This document shows, one piece after another, positions 18,067-27,737 of a stretch of DNA of 64,000 nucleotides (positions are counted from its first letter, which is position 1; each line of letters starts with the position of its first letter). The position numbers were made by a program, and so were the translations under genes. Source of the DNA: CBDFKF01 sp965248765 (lineage in GTDB: Bacteria > Pseudomonadota > Alphaproteobacteria > VGEJ01); assembly GCA_965248765.1 (NCBI GenBank), contig CBDFKF010000004.1:124001-188000 (forward strand), written 5' to 3'. The notes under the pieces were generated by a model. It worked only from the letters and a program-made list of their open reading frames with translations, was not told where the DNA came from and searched no databases.

Positions 18067-19299
18067 ATGGGCGGCACCGATATCACCATTGCTGCCAAGG
18101 ACGGCGGCACGTTCAGCGGCTATCTCGCGGTGCCGGAGGGTGGCCGCGGGCCGGGATTGGTCATCGCTCAGGAGGTGTTCGGCGTGAACGCCACACTGCG
18201 GGAGACCGCCGACTACTTCGCCGAGGAAGGTTACGTCGCGTTCGTTCCGGACCTGTTCTGGCGTATCGAGCCGGACATCCAGCTCGGCTATTCGGACGCC
18301 GACATGCAGAGAGCCTTCGCTCTCTACGGGCAGTTCGACATCGACCACGGCGTCGACGACATCGGCGCTGCGCTCGCCGGCTTGAGGGCACGACCCGAGT
18401 GCAGCGGTCCCGCCGGTATCATGGGGTTCTGCCTCGGCGGCAAGCTTACGTACCTGACCGCGGCGCGTCACAAGGTTGAAGCGGCCGTCGCCTTCTACGG
18501 CGTCGGCATCGAGCAGAATCTCGACGAGCTCGGCAACATCGGTTGTCCGATGGTCATGCATTTCGCCGGCGACGATCAGTTCGTGCCTCCGGAAGCCGTC
18601 GCTCAGATCCAAGAAGCCTGCTCGGGGCGCGACGACGTCGAGATCTACGTCTATCCGGGCGTCGACCATGCCTTCTACAACCGTGACCGCGAGCCCTACG
18701 ACAAGCCGGCGGCCGGGATGGCGCATTCACGCACGATCGCCTGTTTGCGGCGGGGCCTCGGGCCCCACCACGACCTCTCGGCGCTGTGGGACAAACACAC
18801 CGAGTACGAGTTCGGCACCCGCAACGTCGATGACACCATGGCGACGATGGTGGCGGAGCCATACGTCAATCACATCCCGACGCTGACCGGCGGTGTTGGC
18901 AACACCCAGCTCCACCGCTTCTACAAGAACCACTTCATCCCCAAGACGCCTGCCGATACCAAGCTTGTGCCGATCTCGCGCACGGTGGGGGCCGATCGCG
19001 TCGTGGACGAGATGATCTTCTGCTTCACCCACGACATCGAGATCGATTGGATGCTGCCGGGCATCGCGCCGACTGGGAAGTATGTCGAAATCCCGCTGGT
19101 CGCGATCATCAACTTCCGCGGCGATAAGCTCTACCACGAGCACATCTATTGGGATCAGGCCTCGGTGCTGGCGCAGATTGGGCTGCTCGAAGCGGACGGT
19201 CTGCCGGTCGCCGGCATCGAGACGGCGCAAAAGCTGCGCGATGAGACGCGACCCTCGAACACGTTGATGGCACGCTGGTCCGAGAGCGAGCCGGCTTAG
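18067..19299 (+). CDS. Dienelactone hydrolase fused to a SnoaL/NTF2-like domain
   Basis: A 410-residue fusion. Residues 1-220 are a dienelactone hydrolase: the nucleophile Cys lies in GIMGFCLGGK (about residue 122) and the His in GVDHAFYNRD (about 200), with an Asp between (HFAGDDQFV). Residues about 240-400 form an NTF2-fold domain (LWDKHTEYEFGTRNVDDTMA, HIPTLTGGVG, FYKNHFIPKTP, DEMIFCFTHDIEIDWMLPG), as in SnoaL-like cyclases. Such fusions are annotated in other alphaproteobacteria. Upstream is the ring-cleavage dioxygenase, so a role in hydrolysing a lactone-type ring-fission product is likely. The frame is intact. Confidence 0.85.
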   Translation: MGGTDITIAAKDGGTFSGYLAVPEGGRGPGLVIAQEVFGVNATLRETADYFAEEGYVAFVPDLFWRIEPDIQLGYSDADMQRAFALYGQFDIDHGVDDIGAALAGLRARPECSGPAGIMGFCLGGKLTYLTAARHKVEAAVAFYGVGIEQNLDELGNIGCPMVMHFAGDDQFVPPEAVAQIQEACSGRDDVEIYVYPGVDHAFYNRDREPYDKPAAGMAHSRTIACLRRGLGPHHDLSALWDKHTEYEFGTRNVDDTMATMVAEPYVNHIPTLTGGVGNTQLHRFYKNHFIPKTPADTKLVPISRTVGADRVVDEMIFCFTHDIEIDWMLPGIAPTGKYVEIPLVAIINFRGDKLYHEHIYWDQASVLAQIGLLEADGLPVAGIETAQKLRDETRPSNTLMARWSESEPA

Positions 19300-19313
19300 G
19301 GCGGGGAGCGACG

Positions 19314-20039
19314 ATGGACATCAAGGGGGCGGTGGCGCTCGTCAGCGGCGCCAATCGTGGCATCGGCGCGGCCTATGTCGAGGCGCTGCTCGCGGGCGGG
19401 GCCGTCAGGGTCTATGCCGGTGTGCGCGATCCCGCGAACTTGGGCGCGGTCCCGCAAGATGAGCGGGTGGTGCCGGTCGGCCTCGATATCTGCGTGGATT
19501 CACAGGTCGCGGCGGCTGCCGAGAAGTGCGGCGACGTCACGCTCCTGATCAACAACGCCGGGGTCAACTTCAACACGCTGCTGCTCGGCGCGCCGTCGAT
19601 GGCGAATGCGCGTACCGAGTTCGAGGTCAACTATCTCGGCACGCTGGCCATGTGCCGCGCCTTCGCGCCGGTGCTCGTGGCCAACGGCGGCGGCGCCGTC
19701 GTCAACATGCTGACCATCCTGTCGCGGGTGAACTTCCCGCTGATGGGCTCGTACTGCGCATCGAAGGCGGCGCTCTTGTCGCTTACCCAGGGTGTGCGGG
19801 CCGAGCTTGCCAAGCAGGGAACGCTGGCGGTCGCCGTGATGTCGGGGGCGGTGGACACCCGTATGACCGAGGGCCTGGATATTCCCAAGATGCAGCCTGC
19901 CGAGGTTGCCGCGGCCGCGCTCGCCGCGATCCGTGACGGGGTCGAGGACATCTACCCCGGCGAAATGGCCACCGGCGTTGCGGCCGGCTTGGCGAGCGAT
20001 CCCAAGGCGGTCGAGAAGGAGTTCGCCGGCTACCTTTAA
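19314..20039 (+). CDS. SDR-family oxidoreductase
   Basis: A 241-residue classical short-chain dehydrogenase: cofactor motif SGANRGIGAAY at residues 11-21, NNAG in LLINNAGVNFN, and the catalytic Ser-Tyr-Lys set in LTILSRVNFPLMGSYCASKA (YCASK). It starts 14 bp after the dienelactone hydrolase fusion with GGGGAGCGACG in front, so it is probably the third gene of the aromatic operon. Substrate unknown. It overlaps the end of the convergent hutI gene by 4 bp. Confidence 0.87.
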   Translation: MDIKGAVALVSGANRGIGAAYVEALLAGGAVRVYAGVRDPANLGAVPQDERVVPVGLDICVDSQVAAAAEKCGDVTLLINNAGVNFNTLLLGAPSMANARTEFEVNYLGTLAMCRAFAPVLVANGGGAVVNMLTILSRVNFPLMGSYCASKAALLSLTQGVRAELAKQGTLAVAVMSGAVDTRMTEGLDIPKMQPAEVAAAALAAIRDGVEDIYPGEMATGVAAGLASDPKAVEKEFAGYL

Positions 20040-21289
20040 GCCTTGAAGTGCGGCGAGACGTCAGTGAGCAGAACGCCGTCCTTGACGACGGCGGCGCACG
20101 GGTTGTGGCCGATCCAATACGCCAGCTCAGCCGGGTGCTCGATATCCCAGACCGCGAGATCGGCGATGCGTCCGACCTCGAGCGTGCCGCGATCGGCGAG
20201 TCCGAGGGCTGCGGCACCATGGCGCGTGACGCCGGCAAGCGCTTCCTCCGGCGTCAGGCGTAGCAGGGTGCAGGCCATACTCAGCATCAACAGGAGCGAG
20301 AGCACCGGCGAGGAGCCGGGATTAGCATCGGTAGCGATCGCGATCGGCATGCCGTGGGCCCGGAACGCCTCGATCGGCGGCCGGCGGGTCTCGCCGAGGG
20401 CGTAAAAGGCGCCCGGCAACAGCACCGCGACGGTACCTGCCGCGGCCATGGCGGCGACTCCGTCCTCGGAGGCGTACTCGAGGTGATCGGCCGACAGCCC
20501 CCCGAAGCGCGCAGCCAGGGCGGCGCCGCCCAGATCGGATAACTGATCGGCGTGGAGCTTGACCCGCAGGCCGTGGTGCGCCGCCGCTTCGAACACCCGT
20601 GCGGTCTGGGCGGGGCTGAAGGCGATCGATTCGCAAAACGCATCGACCGTATCGGCAAGGCCCGCGGCCGCCACTGCTGGCAGCATCTCCTCGCGCACGA
20701 GCGCGATGTAGTCGTCGGGCCGGGCCGCGAACTCCGGGGGCAGCGCGTGGGCGCCGAGAAAGGCGGTTTGCACGGTGAGCGGCAGCTGTCGGGCGAGCGT
20801 ACGGGCGGCCCGCAGGGTCTTGCATTCGTTGTCGGTGTCGGTGTCGAGCCCATAGCCCGACTTGATCTCGACGGTGGTTACGCCTTCGGCCCGTAGGCGA
20901 CCGACGCGGGGCGTCGCGGCGCGCACTAGCTCCTCTTCACTGGCCCCACGCGTTGCCGTGACCGTCGACAGAATCCCGCCACCGGCCCGGGCGATGTCGG
21001 CATAGCTCGCGCCTTGGAGTCGTTGCTCGAACTCGCCGGCGCGATTGCCACCGAATACGATGTGGGTGTGACAGTCGATAAGCCCCGGCGTAAGCCAACG
21101 TCCCGCGGCATCATGGACGTGGCGGGCATGGCGATCGGGCGGGCCGGGTAGGTTGGCCATCGGGCCGAGCCAGGCGATTCGGCCGCTCTCGGTCGCCAAC
21201 GCGGCATCGCGGTGTGCGCCATAGGCGGCGTTGCCGGTAGCCATGGTCGCCAGGTTTGCGTTGATCCAGAGCGAATCCCATCCGACCAT
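20036..21289 (-). CDS. hutI: Imidazolonepropionase
   Basis: A 417-residue amidohydrolase, third enzyme of histidine degradation, hydrolysing imidazolonepropionate to N-formimino-glutamate. Metal-site motifs are visible: LIDCHTHIVFGG (HxH, about residue 75), EIKSGYGLD with the substrate-binding Tyr, VKLHADQLSD (His) and IATDANPGSSP (Asp). It is divergent from hutF with only 65 bp between starts, so both promoters must share that space. The minus-strand start at 21289 (ATG preceded by a weak site) matches family length. Confidence 0.95.
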   Translation of the reverse strand: MVGWDSLWINANLATMATGNAAYGAHRDAALATESGRIAWLGPMANLPGPPDRHARHVHDAAGRWLTPGLIDCHTHIVFGGNRAGEFEQRLQGASYADIARAGGGILSTVTATRGASEEELVRAATPRVGRLRAEGVTTVEIKSGYGLDTDTDNECKTLRAARTLARQLPLTVQTAFLGAHALPPEFAARPDDYIALVREEMLPAVAAAGLADTVDAFCESIAFSPAQTARVFEAAAHHGLRVKLHADQLSDLGGAALAARFGGLSADHLEYASEDGVAAMAAAGTVAVLLPGAFYALGETRRPPIEAFRAHGMPIAIATDANPGSSPVLSLLLMLSMACTLLRLTPEEALAGVTRHGAAALGLADRGTLEVGRIADLAVWDIEHPAELAYWIGHNPCAAVVKDGVLLTDVSPHFKA

Positions 21290-21354
21290 CGGTCGCCATT
21301 CCGCCTGCTTTACCGCCCGGCACGCGCCCTCTAGCCCACCTCCGGAGGCGTACG

Positions 21355-22731
21355 ATGTCCGAACTGTTCGCTGCGCAAGCTTGGCTGCCGGACGGCTGGG
21401 CCCGCGATGTCCTGATCACCCACGACGAGCGCGGTACGATCACGGGCGTTGCGGTCGGGACGCGAGCCGGTGGTGCCGAGGTCGCACAGGGGCCGGTCGT
21501 GCCGGGCATGCCCAACCTGCACTCGCATGCGTTCCAGCGTGCGATAGCGGGGTTGACCGAGCATGCGGGCCTCGGTAGCGAGGACAGCTTCTGGACGTGG
21601 CGCGACGTGATGTATCGGTTTGTTGCGCAGCTATCGCCCGATGATCTGGAGGCAATCGCCGGCCAGCTCTATGTTGAGATGGTGAAAGCCGGCTACACGG
21701 CGGTCGGCGAGTTCCATTACCTGCATCACGCGCCGGACGGGGCGCCCTATGCGGACCCGGCGGAAATGGCGAACCGGATCGTCGCCGCGGCACAGCGGGT
21801 CGGGCTGGGGCTCAGCCTGCTGCCGGTCGCCTACCTCGCGGGGGGCTTCGATGGCCGGCCGCCGGATACTGAGCAATGCCGGTTCGTGAGCTCGCCGCGG
21901 GCATTTCTCGATTTAGTCGGGACGTTGTACCAACGAGTAGGCTCCGATCCGCAGGTCAGGATCGGCGCAGCCCCGCATTCACTGCGGGCTGTGTCGCCGA
22001 GTGCGCTCAGCGAGCTGATTGCCGGCCTGCACGCTATCGACCGTGACCTGCCCATTCACATCCACGTCGCTGAGCAGGTTCGGGAGGTCGAGGACTGCCT
22101 TGCATCGTATGGCCGTCGTCCCGTCGAATTGCTGCTCGATGCGGCACCAGTCGATGACCACTGGTGCCTCGTTCATGCCACTCACGTCAACGATAGCGAG
22201 ATAGCGGGCATTGTGAAGAGCGGTGCCACTGTCGGCCTGTGCCCCACCACGGAAGCCAATCTTGGCGATGGGCTTTTCCCGCTCAAGGCATTCCTCGACG
22301 GCGGTGGCCGCATCGGCATCGGTTCGGACAGCCATATCTCGGTCAGCCCGGTCGAGGAGCTGCGCTGGCTCGAGTACGGTCAGCGCCTGATCAGGCGCGA
22401 GCGCAACGTCACGGCCACTGGCGATGCACCCTCGACCGGTGCCCGCCTGTACCGGGCGGCCCTCGTCGGCGGGGCCCAAGCGCTGGGTCGGCCGATCGCG
22501 GCGGTGGCGGTGGGTAAGCGCGCCGATTTGGTGGTACTCGACACGACTCACCCCGTGCTGGCGGCGCGCGAGGCCGATGACCTGGATTCGTGGATATTCT
22601 CTGGCAACGCCAACGCGATTCGCGACGTCATGGTCGGGGGGGCCTGGGTTGTCCGCGACGGTCGCCACGCCGAGGAGGAGGCGATCGCCGATACCTACCG
22701 GCGGACGGTCGCCGGACTGGCGTTTGGATAG
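21355..22731 (+). CDS. hutF: N-formimino-L-glutamate deiminase
   Basis: A 458-residue amidohydrolase that converts N-formimino-glutamate to N-formyl-glutamate, the five-step branch of histidine catabolism. Metal ligands: MPNLHSHAFQRA (HxH, about residue 57), IHIHVAEQ (His), LVHATHVND (His) and GIGSDSHIS (Asp). Preceded by GGAGGCG. The partner deformylase HutG is not in the window. It reads cleanly, in contrast with hutU and hutH downstream. Confidence 0.95.
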   Translation: MSELFAAQAWLPDGWARDVLITHDERGTITGVAVGTRAGGAEVAQGPVVPGMPNLHSHAFQRAIAGLTEHAGLGSEDSFWTWRDVMYRFVAQLSPDDLEAIAGQLYVEMVKAGYTAVGEFHYLHHAPDGAPYADPAEMANRIVAAAQRVGLGLSLLPVAYLAGGFDGRPPDTEQCRFVSSPRAFLDLVGTLYQRVGSDPQVRIGAAPHSLRAVSPSALSELIAGLHAIDRDLPIHIHVAEQVREVEDCLASYGRRPVELLLDAAPVDDHWCLVHATHVNDSEIAGIVKSGATVGLCPTTEANLGDGLFPLKAFLDGGGRIGIGSDSHISVSPVEELRWLEYGQRLIRRERNVTATGDAPSTGARLYRAALVGGAQALGRPIAAVAVGKRADLVVLDTTHPVLAAREADDLDSWIFSGNANAIRDVMVGGAWVVRDGRHAEEEAIADTYRRTVAGLAFG

Positions 22732-22771
22732 GCGGCGGTCAGGTGCCGCGGGGTTGGGCGTCAGCCGGTGG

Positions 22772-22975
22772 TCAGCCCTTGAGCCAGTCCAATGCGAACA
22801 CCAGGAACACGTAGCCGGCTACCGCGACGCCAAACAGCGCGCCGAAGGCGACCCACATGCGCCAGGCATGTCTCCGCGGGCGCTGCGCCGGGCCGTATAA
22901 TTTTGGTACGGCGAGGCCAGCGGATCGGCTTGGTGTTCGGATCTGACATGTTCGCGTCGAGCCATAGTCATTCAA
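22772..22975 (-). CDS. Small predicted single-span membrane protein
   Basis: A 67-residue frame whose second half is one hydrophobic helix (WVAFGALFGVAVAGYVFLVF) ended by ALDWLKG. The N-terminal half is basic and low in family-like features, so the start is uncertain; the ATG at 22975 has no good ribosome site. It lies antisense between hutF and hutU. No function recognised. Confidence 0.4.
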   Translation of the reverse strand: MNDYGSTRTCQIRTPSRSAGLAVPKLYGPAQRPRRHAWRMWVAFGALFGVAVAGYVFLVFALDWLKG

Positions 22976-23195
22976 CGCTCTCCTGTTTTCCGCAGCTTGC
23001 GCCTTGGGGACGCATCCGGCAGTAGCCGTTGTTACAAAACGGCTGTTACAGCGGAGGTAATGAACATCACATGGCGGTTGTCACGTCGGATGGCCGCGGT
23101 TCTTGACGGACGTTCGGTCCGTGCCGCGTGGCTGGTCAGGGAGACACCGCGGCACTAGGTTAGTTGGAGCGCCGCGAGCCACTCGGAGAGCGCCC
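22976..23195. other. Gap upstream of hutU with two TGTTACA repeats
   Basis: No gene is seen here. TGTTACA occurs at 23030-23036 and 23044-23050, 14 bp apart in direct orientation, each itself a short palindrome (TGT-T-ACA). They lie about 150 bp before the hutU start and might be operator half-sites. A GGAGAG ribosome site precedes the hutU ATG at 23196. Confidence 0.25.
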
Positions 23196-24871
23196 ATGAA
23201 CGCCGATGCCGTCAGCCGGGTCGACAACACCCGCCGCATTCGCGCGCCGCGCGGGCCCACGCTCAGCGCCAAGAGCTGGCAGACCGAAGCGCCGCTGCGC
23301 ATGCTCATGAACAACCTCGATGCCGAGGTGGCGGAGAAGCCCGAGGAGCTGATCGTCTATGGCGGCACCGGACGGGCCGCTCGCAACTGGGCTTGCTACG
23401 ACCGTATCGTCGCCGCCCTCATGGTGCTCGAGGAGGACGAGACGCTGCTGGTGCAGTCAGGCAAACCGGTGGGTGTTCTGCGTACCCACGCCGACGCGCC
23501 GCGGGTGTTGATCGCCAACTCTAACCTGGTCGCCCACTGGGCGAGCCTCGAGCACTTCGGGGAGCTCGACCGCAAGGGGCTGATGATGTACGGCCAAATG
23601 ACGGCGGGCTCGTGGATATACATCGATAGCCAGGGCATCCTCCAAGGTACCTACGAGACCTTCGTCGAGGCCGGACGCCACCATTATGGCGGCGACCTCG
23701 GGGGCCGGTGGATACTGACCGCGGGACTTGGGGGTATGGGCGGCGCCCAACCGCTCGCCGCCACGATGGCAGGGGCATCCGTCTTGGCGATCGAATGCCG
23801 GGCGAGCCAAATCGACCGGCGAATCGAAAGCGGCTACCTCGACCGGGCGACCTCCGACCTCGACGAGGCGCTCGGTCTGATCGAGGACGCTTGCAGCCGT
23901 CGTGAGACGGTCTCAGTCGGCCTCGTCGGCAATGCCGCAGAGGTCTATCCCGAGCTGGTGCGGCGCGGGGCGCGCCCGGACCTCGTCACCGATCAGACCG
24001 CCGCGCACGACCCGTTGCATGGTTATCTGCCGCTCGGTTGGAGCCTGGATGAATGGGAAGCGCGCCAGGCCGAAGAGCCGGACGCGGTGATCGCTGCGGC
24101 CAAGGACTCGATGGCGATCCAAGTGCGCGCCATTCTCGAATTCCATCGCCAGGATATCCCGTGTGTCGACTACGGCAACAACCTCCGCCAGATGGCGCAA
24201 GATGTGGGCGTCGAGGATGCCTTCGACTATCCCGGCTTCGTGCCGGCCTATATCTGTTCTGCCGCGGCAAAGGCCCGTTCCGTTGGATCGCCCTGACAGG
24301 CGAGACGGAGGACATCTACCGCACCGACGCCAAGGTCAAGGAGGTGGTGCCGGACGATCCTCACCTCCACCATTGGCTCGACATGGCCCGGGCACACATC
24401 CGCTTTCAAGGACTGCCGGCGCGCATTTGTTGGCTCGGACTCGGCGAGCGCGCTCGGGTGGGACTCGCCTTCAACGAGATGGTGGCGCGCGGCGAGCTGA
24501 GCGGGCCGGTGGTGATCGGTCGCGACCATCTCGACTCAGGCTCGGTCGCGAGCCCCAACCGCGAAACCGAAAGCATGCGCGACGGCTCTGACGCTATCGC
24601 CGATTGGCCGCTGCTCAACGCCCTTCTCAGCTGCGCTAATGGGGCCACCTGGGTCAGCGTCCACCATGGGGGCGGAGTCGGCATCGGCTATTCGCAACAT
24701 GCCGGCATGGTGATCGTGTGCGACGGCAGCGAAGCGGCGGCCCGGCGTATCGAGCGCGTGCTGACCAACGACCCAGCGAGCGGCGTACTGCGTTACGCCG
24801 ATGCCGGTTACGAAGACGCGATCACGTGCGCCCGGGAGCACGGCTTGCGGGTGCCCATGCGCGAGCTGTGA
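23196..24871 (+). pseudogene. hutU: Urocanate hydratase, frameshifted
   Basis: Second enzyme of histidine degradation, adding water to urocanate with bound NAD+. From ATG 23196 the protein is family-like (RAPRGPTLSAKSWQTEAPLR, ENLDEV-type region, LGGMGGAQPLAATMAGA). At GFVPAYI, near 24255, the expected RPLFCRG is replaced: the DNA goes from TATATC straight to TGTTCTGCCGCGGC, which is 7 bases shorter than a family-like reading. The rest follows in another frame (GKGPFRWIALTGETEDIYRT, DHLDSGSVASPNRE, SVHHGGGVGIGYSQHAGM). Without repair it makes a truncated protein ending at 24296. It stops 8 bp before hutH. Confidence 0.9.
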
Positions 24872-24878
24872 GGTCAGC

Positions 24879-26397
24879 GTGACGGAGACCTTTACGCTCC
24901 AACCCGGCGCTCTCAGCCTCAACGATCTGCGCGTGCTGATGCATGGCGAGTGCGAGGTTCACCTCGATGCCGAGGCAATCGCGGCTGTGGAAGCGGCGGC
25001 GGCTACCGTCGCGCGCGTGGCCCGGGGCCACGCGCCGGTTTATGGCGTCAATACCGGTTTCGGCAGCCTTGCCCGCGAGCGCATCGGACCCGAGGACGTG
25101 GGCGAGCCGCAGCGACGGTTGGTGCTTTCACACATGGCCGGTGTGGGCCCACCGCTGGCCGACCCGGTCGTACGGCTTGTCTTGATCCTGAAGGCGAATG
25201 CGTTGGGGCGCGGCCATTCCGGGGTGCGCCGGGAGCTGATCGACGGTCTCCTCGCCCTCTACAACGGCGGCGTCCTGCCGGTGGTGCCGGCGCAGGGCTC
25301 GGTCGGCGCCTCCGGCGATCTCGCGCCGCTTGCGCACCTCGGTGCTGTCTTGATGGGGGAGGGGCAGGGCACAGGCCGGGGATGAGACGGTTGCGGGCGC
25401 CACCGCGCTCTCTCGCGTCGGGCTCGCGCCGATGGAGCTCCGCGCCAAGGAGGGCCTTGCCTTCCTCAATGGCACCCAGGTTTCGACCGCACTGGCGGCC
25501 ACGGCGCTGTTCGCGATCGAGGACCTGTTCGCAGCGGCGCTCGTCGCTGGCGCGATGAGCGTCGATGCCACCCTCGGCAGTGACACGCCCTTTGATGCCC
25601 GCATCCAGGACGTGCGCGGGCAAGCGGGACAGAGGGTGGTGGCAGCGGCACTTCGAGCGCTGCTCACGGGCAGTGAGATCCGCGCCTCACACATACGGTG
25701 CGACCGCGTCCAAGACCCCTATTCCATCCGCTGCCAACCCCAGGTGATGGGCGCAAGCCTCGACTTCATACAGTTCGCCGCTAGCGTCATCGAGCGCGAG
25801 GCTAACGGCGTCTCCGACAACCCGATCGTCTTTCCGGCGACGGACGAGGTGCTGTCCGGCGGCAACTTCCACGGCGAGCCGGTAGCGATGGCGGCTGATG
25901 TGCTGGCGATCGCGTTGAGCGAGGTCGGGGCGCTGTCAGAACGACGGGTCTCGCTGCTGACTAATCCCAACATGAGCGAGTTGCCATCTTTCTTGGTGGC
26001 CGAACCGGGCCTCAATTCGGGCTTCATGGCCGTGCAGATCTCGGCCGCGGCGCTGGCGAGCGAGAACAAATCGCTCGCCCATCCCTCAAGCATCGACAGT
26101 CTGCCGACGACCGCCGATCAGGAGGACCATGTCAGCATGGCGACCCATGCGGCCCGTCGGCTCGAGGCGATGGTCGCGAACGCGCGGGCGATTATCGCGA
26201 TGGAGCTGCTGGCAGCAGCGCAGGGGCTCGACTTCCGCGCACCACTCAGGCCCAGCACCCTGATACGCGAGGCCCACGCCGCGGTGCGCGCTCGCTCGCT
26301 GTTTCTCGCCAGTGACCGGCCGTTGGCACCGGACATCGAGGCCGTCGCGGCGCTCATCGAGGAGGGCTGGTTCCGCGAACTCGTTGCGCTACGCTAG
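24879..26397 (+). pseudogene. hutH: Histidine ammonia-lyase, frameshifted
   Basis: First enzyme of histidine degradation, forming urocanate and ammonia. It starts at GTG 24879. The Ala-Ser-Gly triad that cyclises to the MIO cofactor is at residues 144-146 (SVGASGDLAPLAHL). At about 25368 an extra G (CAGGGCACAG instead of CAGGCACAG) shifts the frame to a stop at 25383-25385. The remaining two thirds (GDETVAGATAL, LRAKEGLAFLNGTQ, QDPYSIRCQPQVMGA, NPIVFP) read in the next frame to 26397. Apart from that base all landmarks are present. Confidence 0.92.
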
Positions 26398-26471
26398 GTC
26401 CCTGCCATTCTCTTGTTAGGATATGCCGTTCACCCACCCTCAAACACATGGTGGGGTTGGGAGCGGGCGGG

Positions 26472-27311
26472 TCAGCGTTCGAGCAGCCGAGCGATGCGCT
26501 CGTCGATGCTCGGGTGGGTGCGGAGCAAGTTCGGCAGGCGCGAGCCGGCCGTCGGGCCGATGAACCACCGCCACGGTCCCTGCGTCTGATTGCGCACGCG
26601 GTCGAGCGCAGCGGCCAGGGTGATCGGGCTGCCGACGATCCGGGCGGCGGCGGCGTCCGCGGCAAACTCTCGATCGCGCGCGAGCGCCATGGTCAATAGC
26701 GCCGTTGCGCTCGGCGCGGCGGCGAAAAGGAAGACCGCCCACAGCGGGGCGACGGGAACCCCCGCGAACGCGAGACCCACGCCACTCGCGATCAACCCGA
26801 ACAGCGCAACGCTCGCAGTAATGCGGCGGATCGTCGCAGCCACCAGCAGTAGGCCGGCATCACCAGCGGCGAGGTGTGCGATCTCGTGGGCGAAGACGGC
26901 ATCCAGCTCGCCGGGCGCGAGGTAGCGCAGGGCTCCTTCGGAGACCGCGACGGCCGGGCGCTCACGGTCCCCGGCCGCGAACGCGTTGATACCAAAGCCG
27001 CGCTGTAGGAACAGGCCGGGCGCGCGCGGCAGACTGGCGACGTGCGCGAGCCGTTGCCGCACATCCGTCAATTGCAATGGCCGTGCCGCCGCGGCGCCGC
27101 GGCGCCGCATGATGGTTGCCGGCGAGAGGTGGGGTGCCAACGCCAGGGATCCCACCGCGGCGACGGATACGATAACGACGCCGGTCCACGCAGCGATGGC
27201 GAAGGCGCAAACGAAGAGCACGGTCAGCATGGCGATCAGGAGGAGACCGCTGCGCACAGCTTGACGCGCCAGGCCGCGCGGTGCGTCGGCGTACGAGAAA
27301 CGGCTCAGCAT
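26472..27311 (-). CDS. M48-family membrane metalloprotease (HtpX-like)
   Basis: A 279-residue membrane protease with zinc motif HEIAH in LDAVFAHEIAHLAAGDA (about residue 142), a third ligand Glu in DREFAADAAAA (about 216) and the tail THPSIDERIARL common to HtpX-like enzymes. There are two N-terminal hydrophobic segments (SGLLLIAMLTVLFVCAFAIA; VVIVSVAAVGSLALA) and a further pair at about 160-205. A role in membrane-protein quality control is inferred from the family. It is preceded by a small membrane protein gene 12 bp upstream in the same orientation. Confidence 0.85.
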   Translation of the reverse strand: MLSRFSYADAPRGLARQAVRSGLLLIAMLTVLFVCAFAIAAWTGVVIVSVAAVGSLALAPHLSPATIMRRRGAAAARPLQLTDVRQRLAHVASLPRAPGLFLQRGFGINAFAAGDRERPAVAVSEGALRYLAPGELDAVFAHEIAHLAAGDAGLLLVAATIRRITASVALFGLIASGVGLAFAGVPVAPLWAVFLFAAAPSATALLTMALARDREFAADAAAARIVGSPITLAAALDRVRNQTQGPWRWFIGPTAGSRLPNLLRTHPSIDERIARLLER

Positions 27312-27322
27312 ATCGACTGTCT

Positions 27323-27655
27323 TCAGGGCGAGGGCGCCGTCGCGTATTGGGTGCTCACTACCTCAGGGTCGGTGAACAAACCACTGAGCAGGGCGAGTCC
27401 GAACAACATGGCTGCGAGGTCCCACCGATTGAGGTGGGGCGCCCACACGCGATCAACCGTGAGAGCCGCGATCGCCGCTACGAGGGCGGCTGAGAGCATG
27501 AGGAATGAACTCAGCATCGGCGCGACCAACGGGAGAGGCGTGAACGACGCGAACAGGAACGAGACCGCGGCGAACAAACCAAGACGATTGAGTATGCGAC
27601 GATTGTGCACCGCCGCTCCCACCTCTTCTCTCGCGTTTGGCCCTTCCATGTGCAT
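27323..27655 (-). CDS. Small membrane protein upstream of M48 protease
   Basis: A 110-residue frame from ATG 27655 (MHMEGPNAREEVGAAVHNRR) with three hydrophobic stretches: LGLFAAVSFLFASF, PMLSSFLMLSAALVAAIAAL and LAAMLFGLALLSGLF. The frame is open to 27733, but the shorter start gives a more usual N-terminus. Its end is 12 bp from the M48 protease start, so they are likely co-transcribed and may work together in the membrane. No family recognised. Confidence 0.6.
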   Translation of the reverse strand: MHMEGPNAREEVGAAVHNRRILNRLGLFAAVSFLFASFTPLPLVAPMLSSFLMLSAALVAAIAALTVDRVWAPHLNRWDLAAMLFGLALLSGLFTDPEVVSTQYATAPSP

Positions 27656-27737
27656 CGCTGTTCGGCCGGTCGAATCCAGACCAATGCCACAGCCTGCGCC
27701 GGCATCGACGAGGCTGGCGCGCAGCCGCCACACCAGT

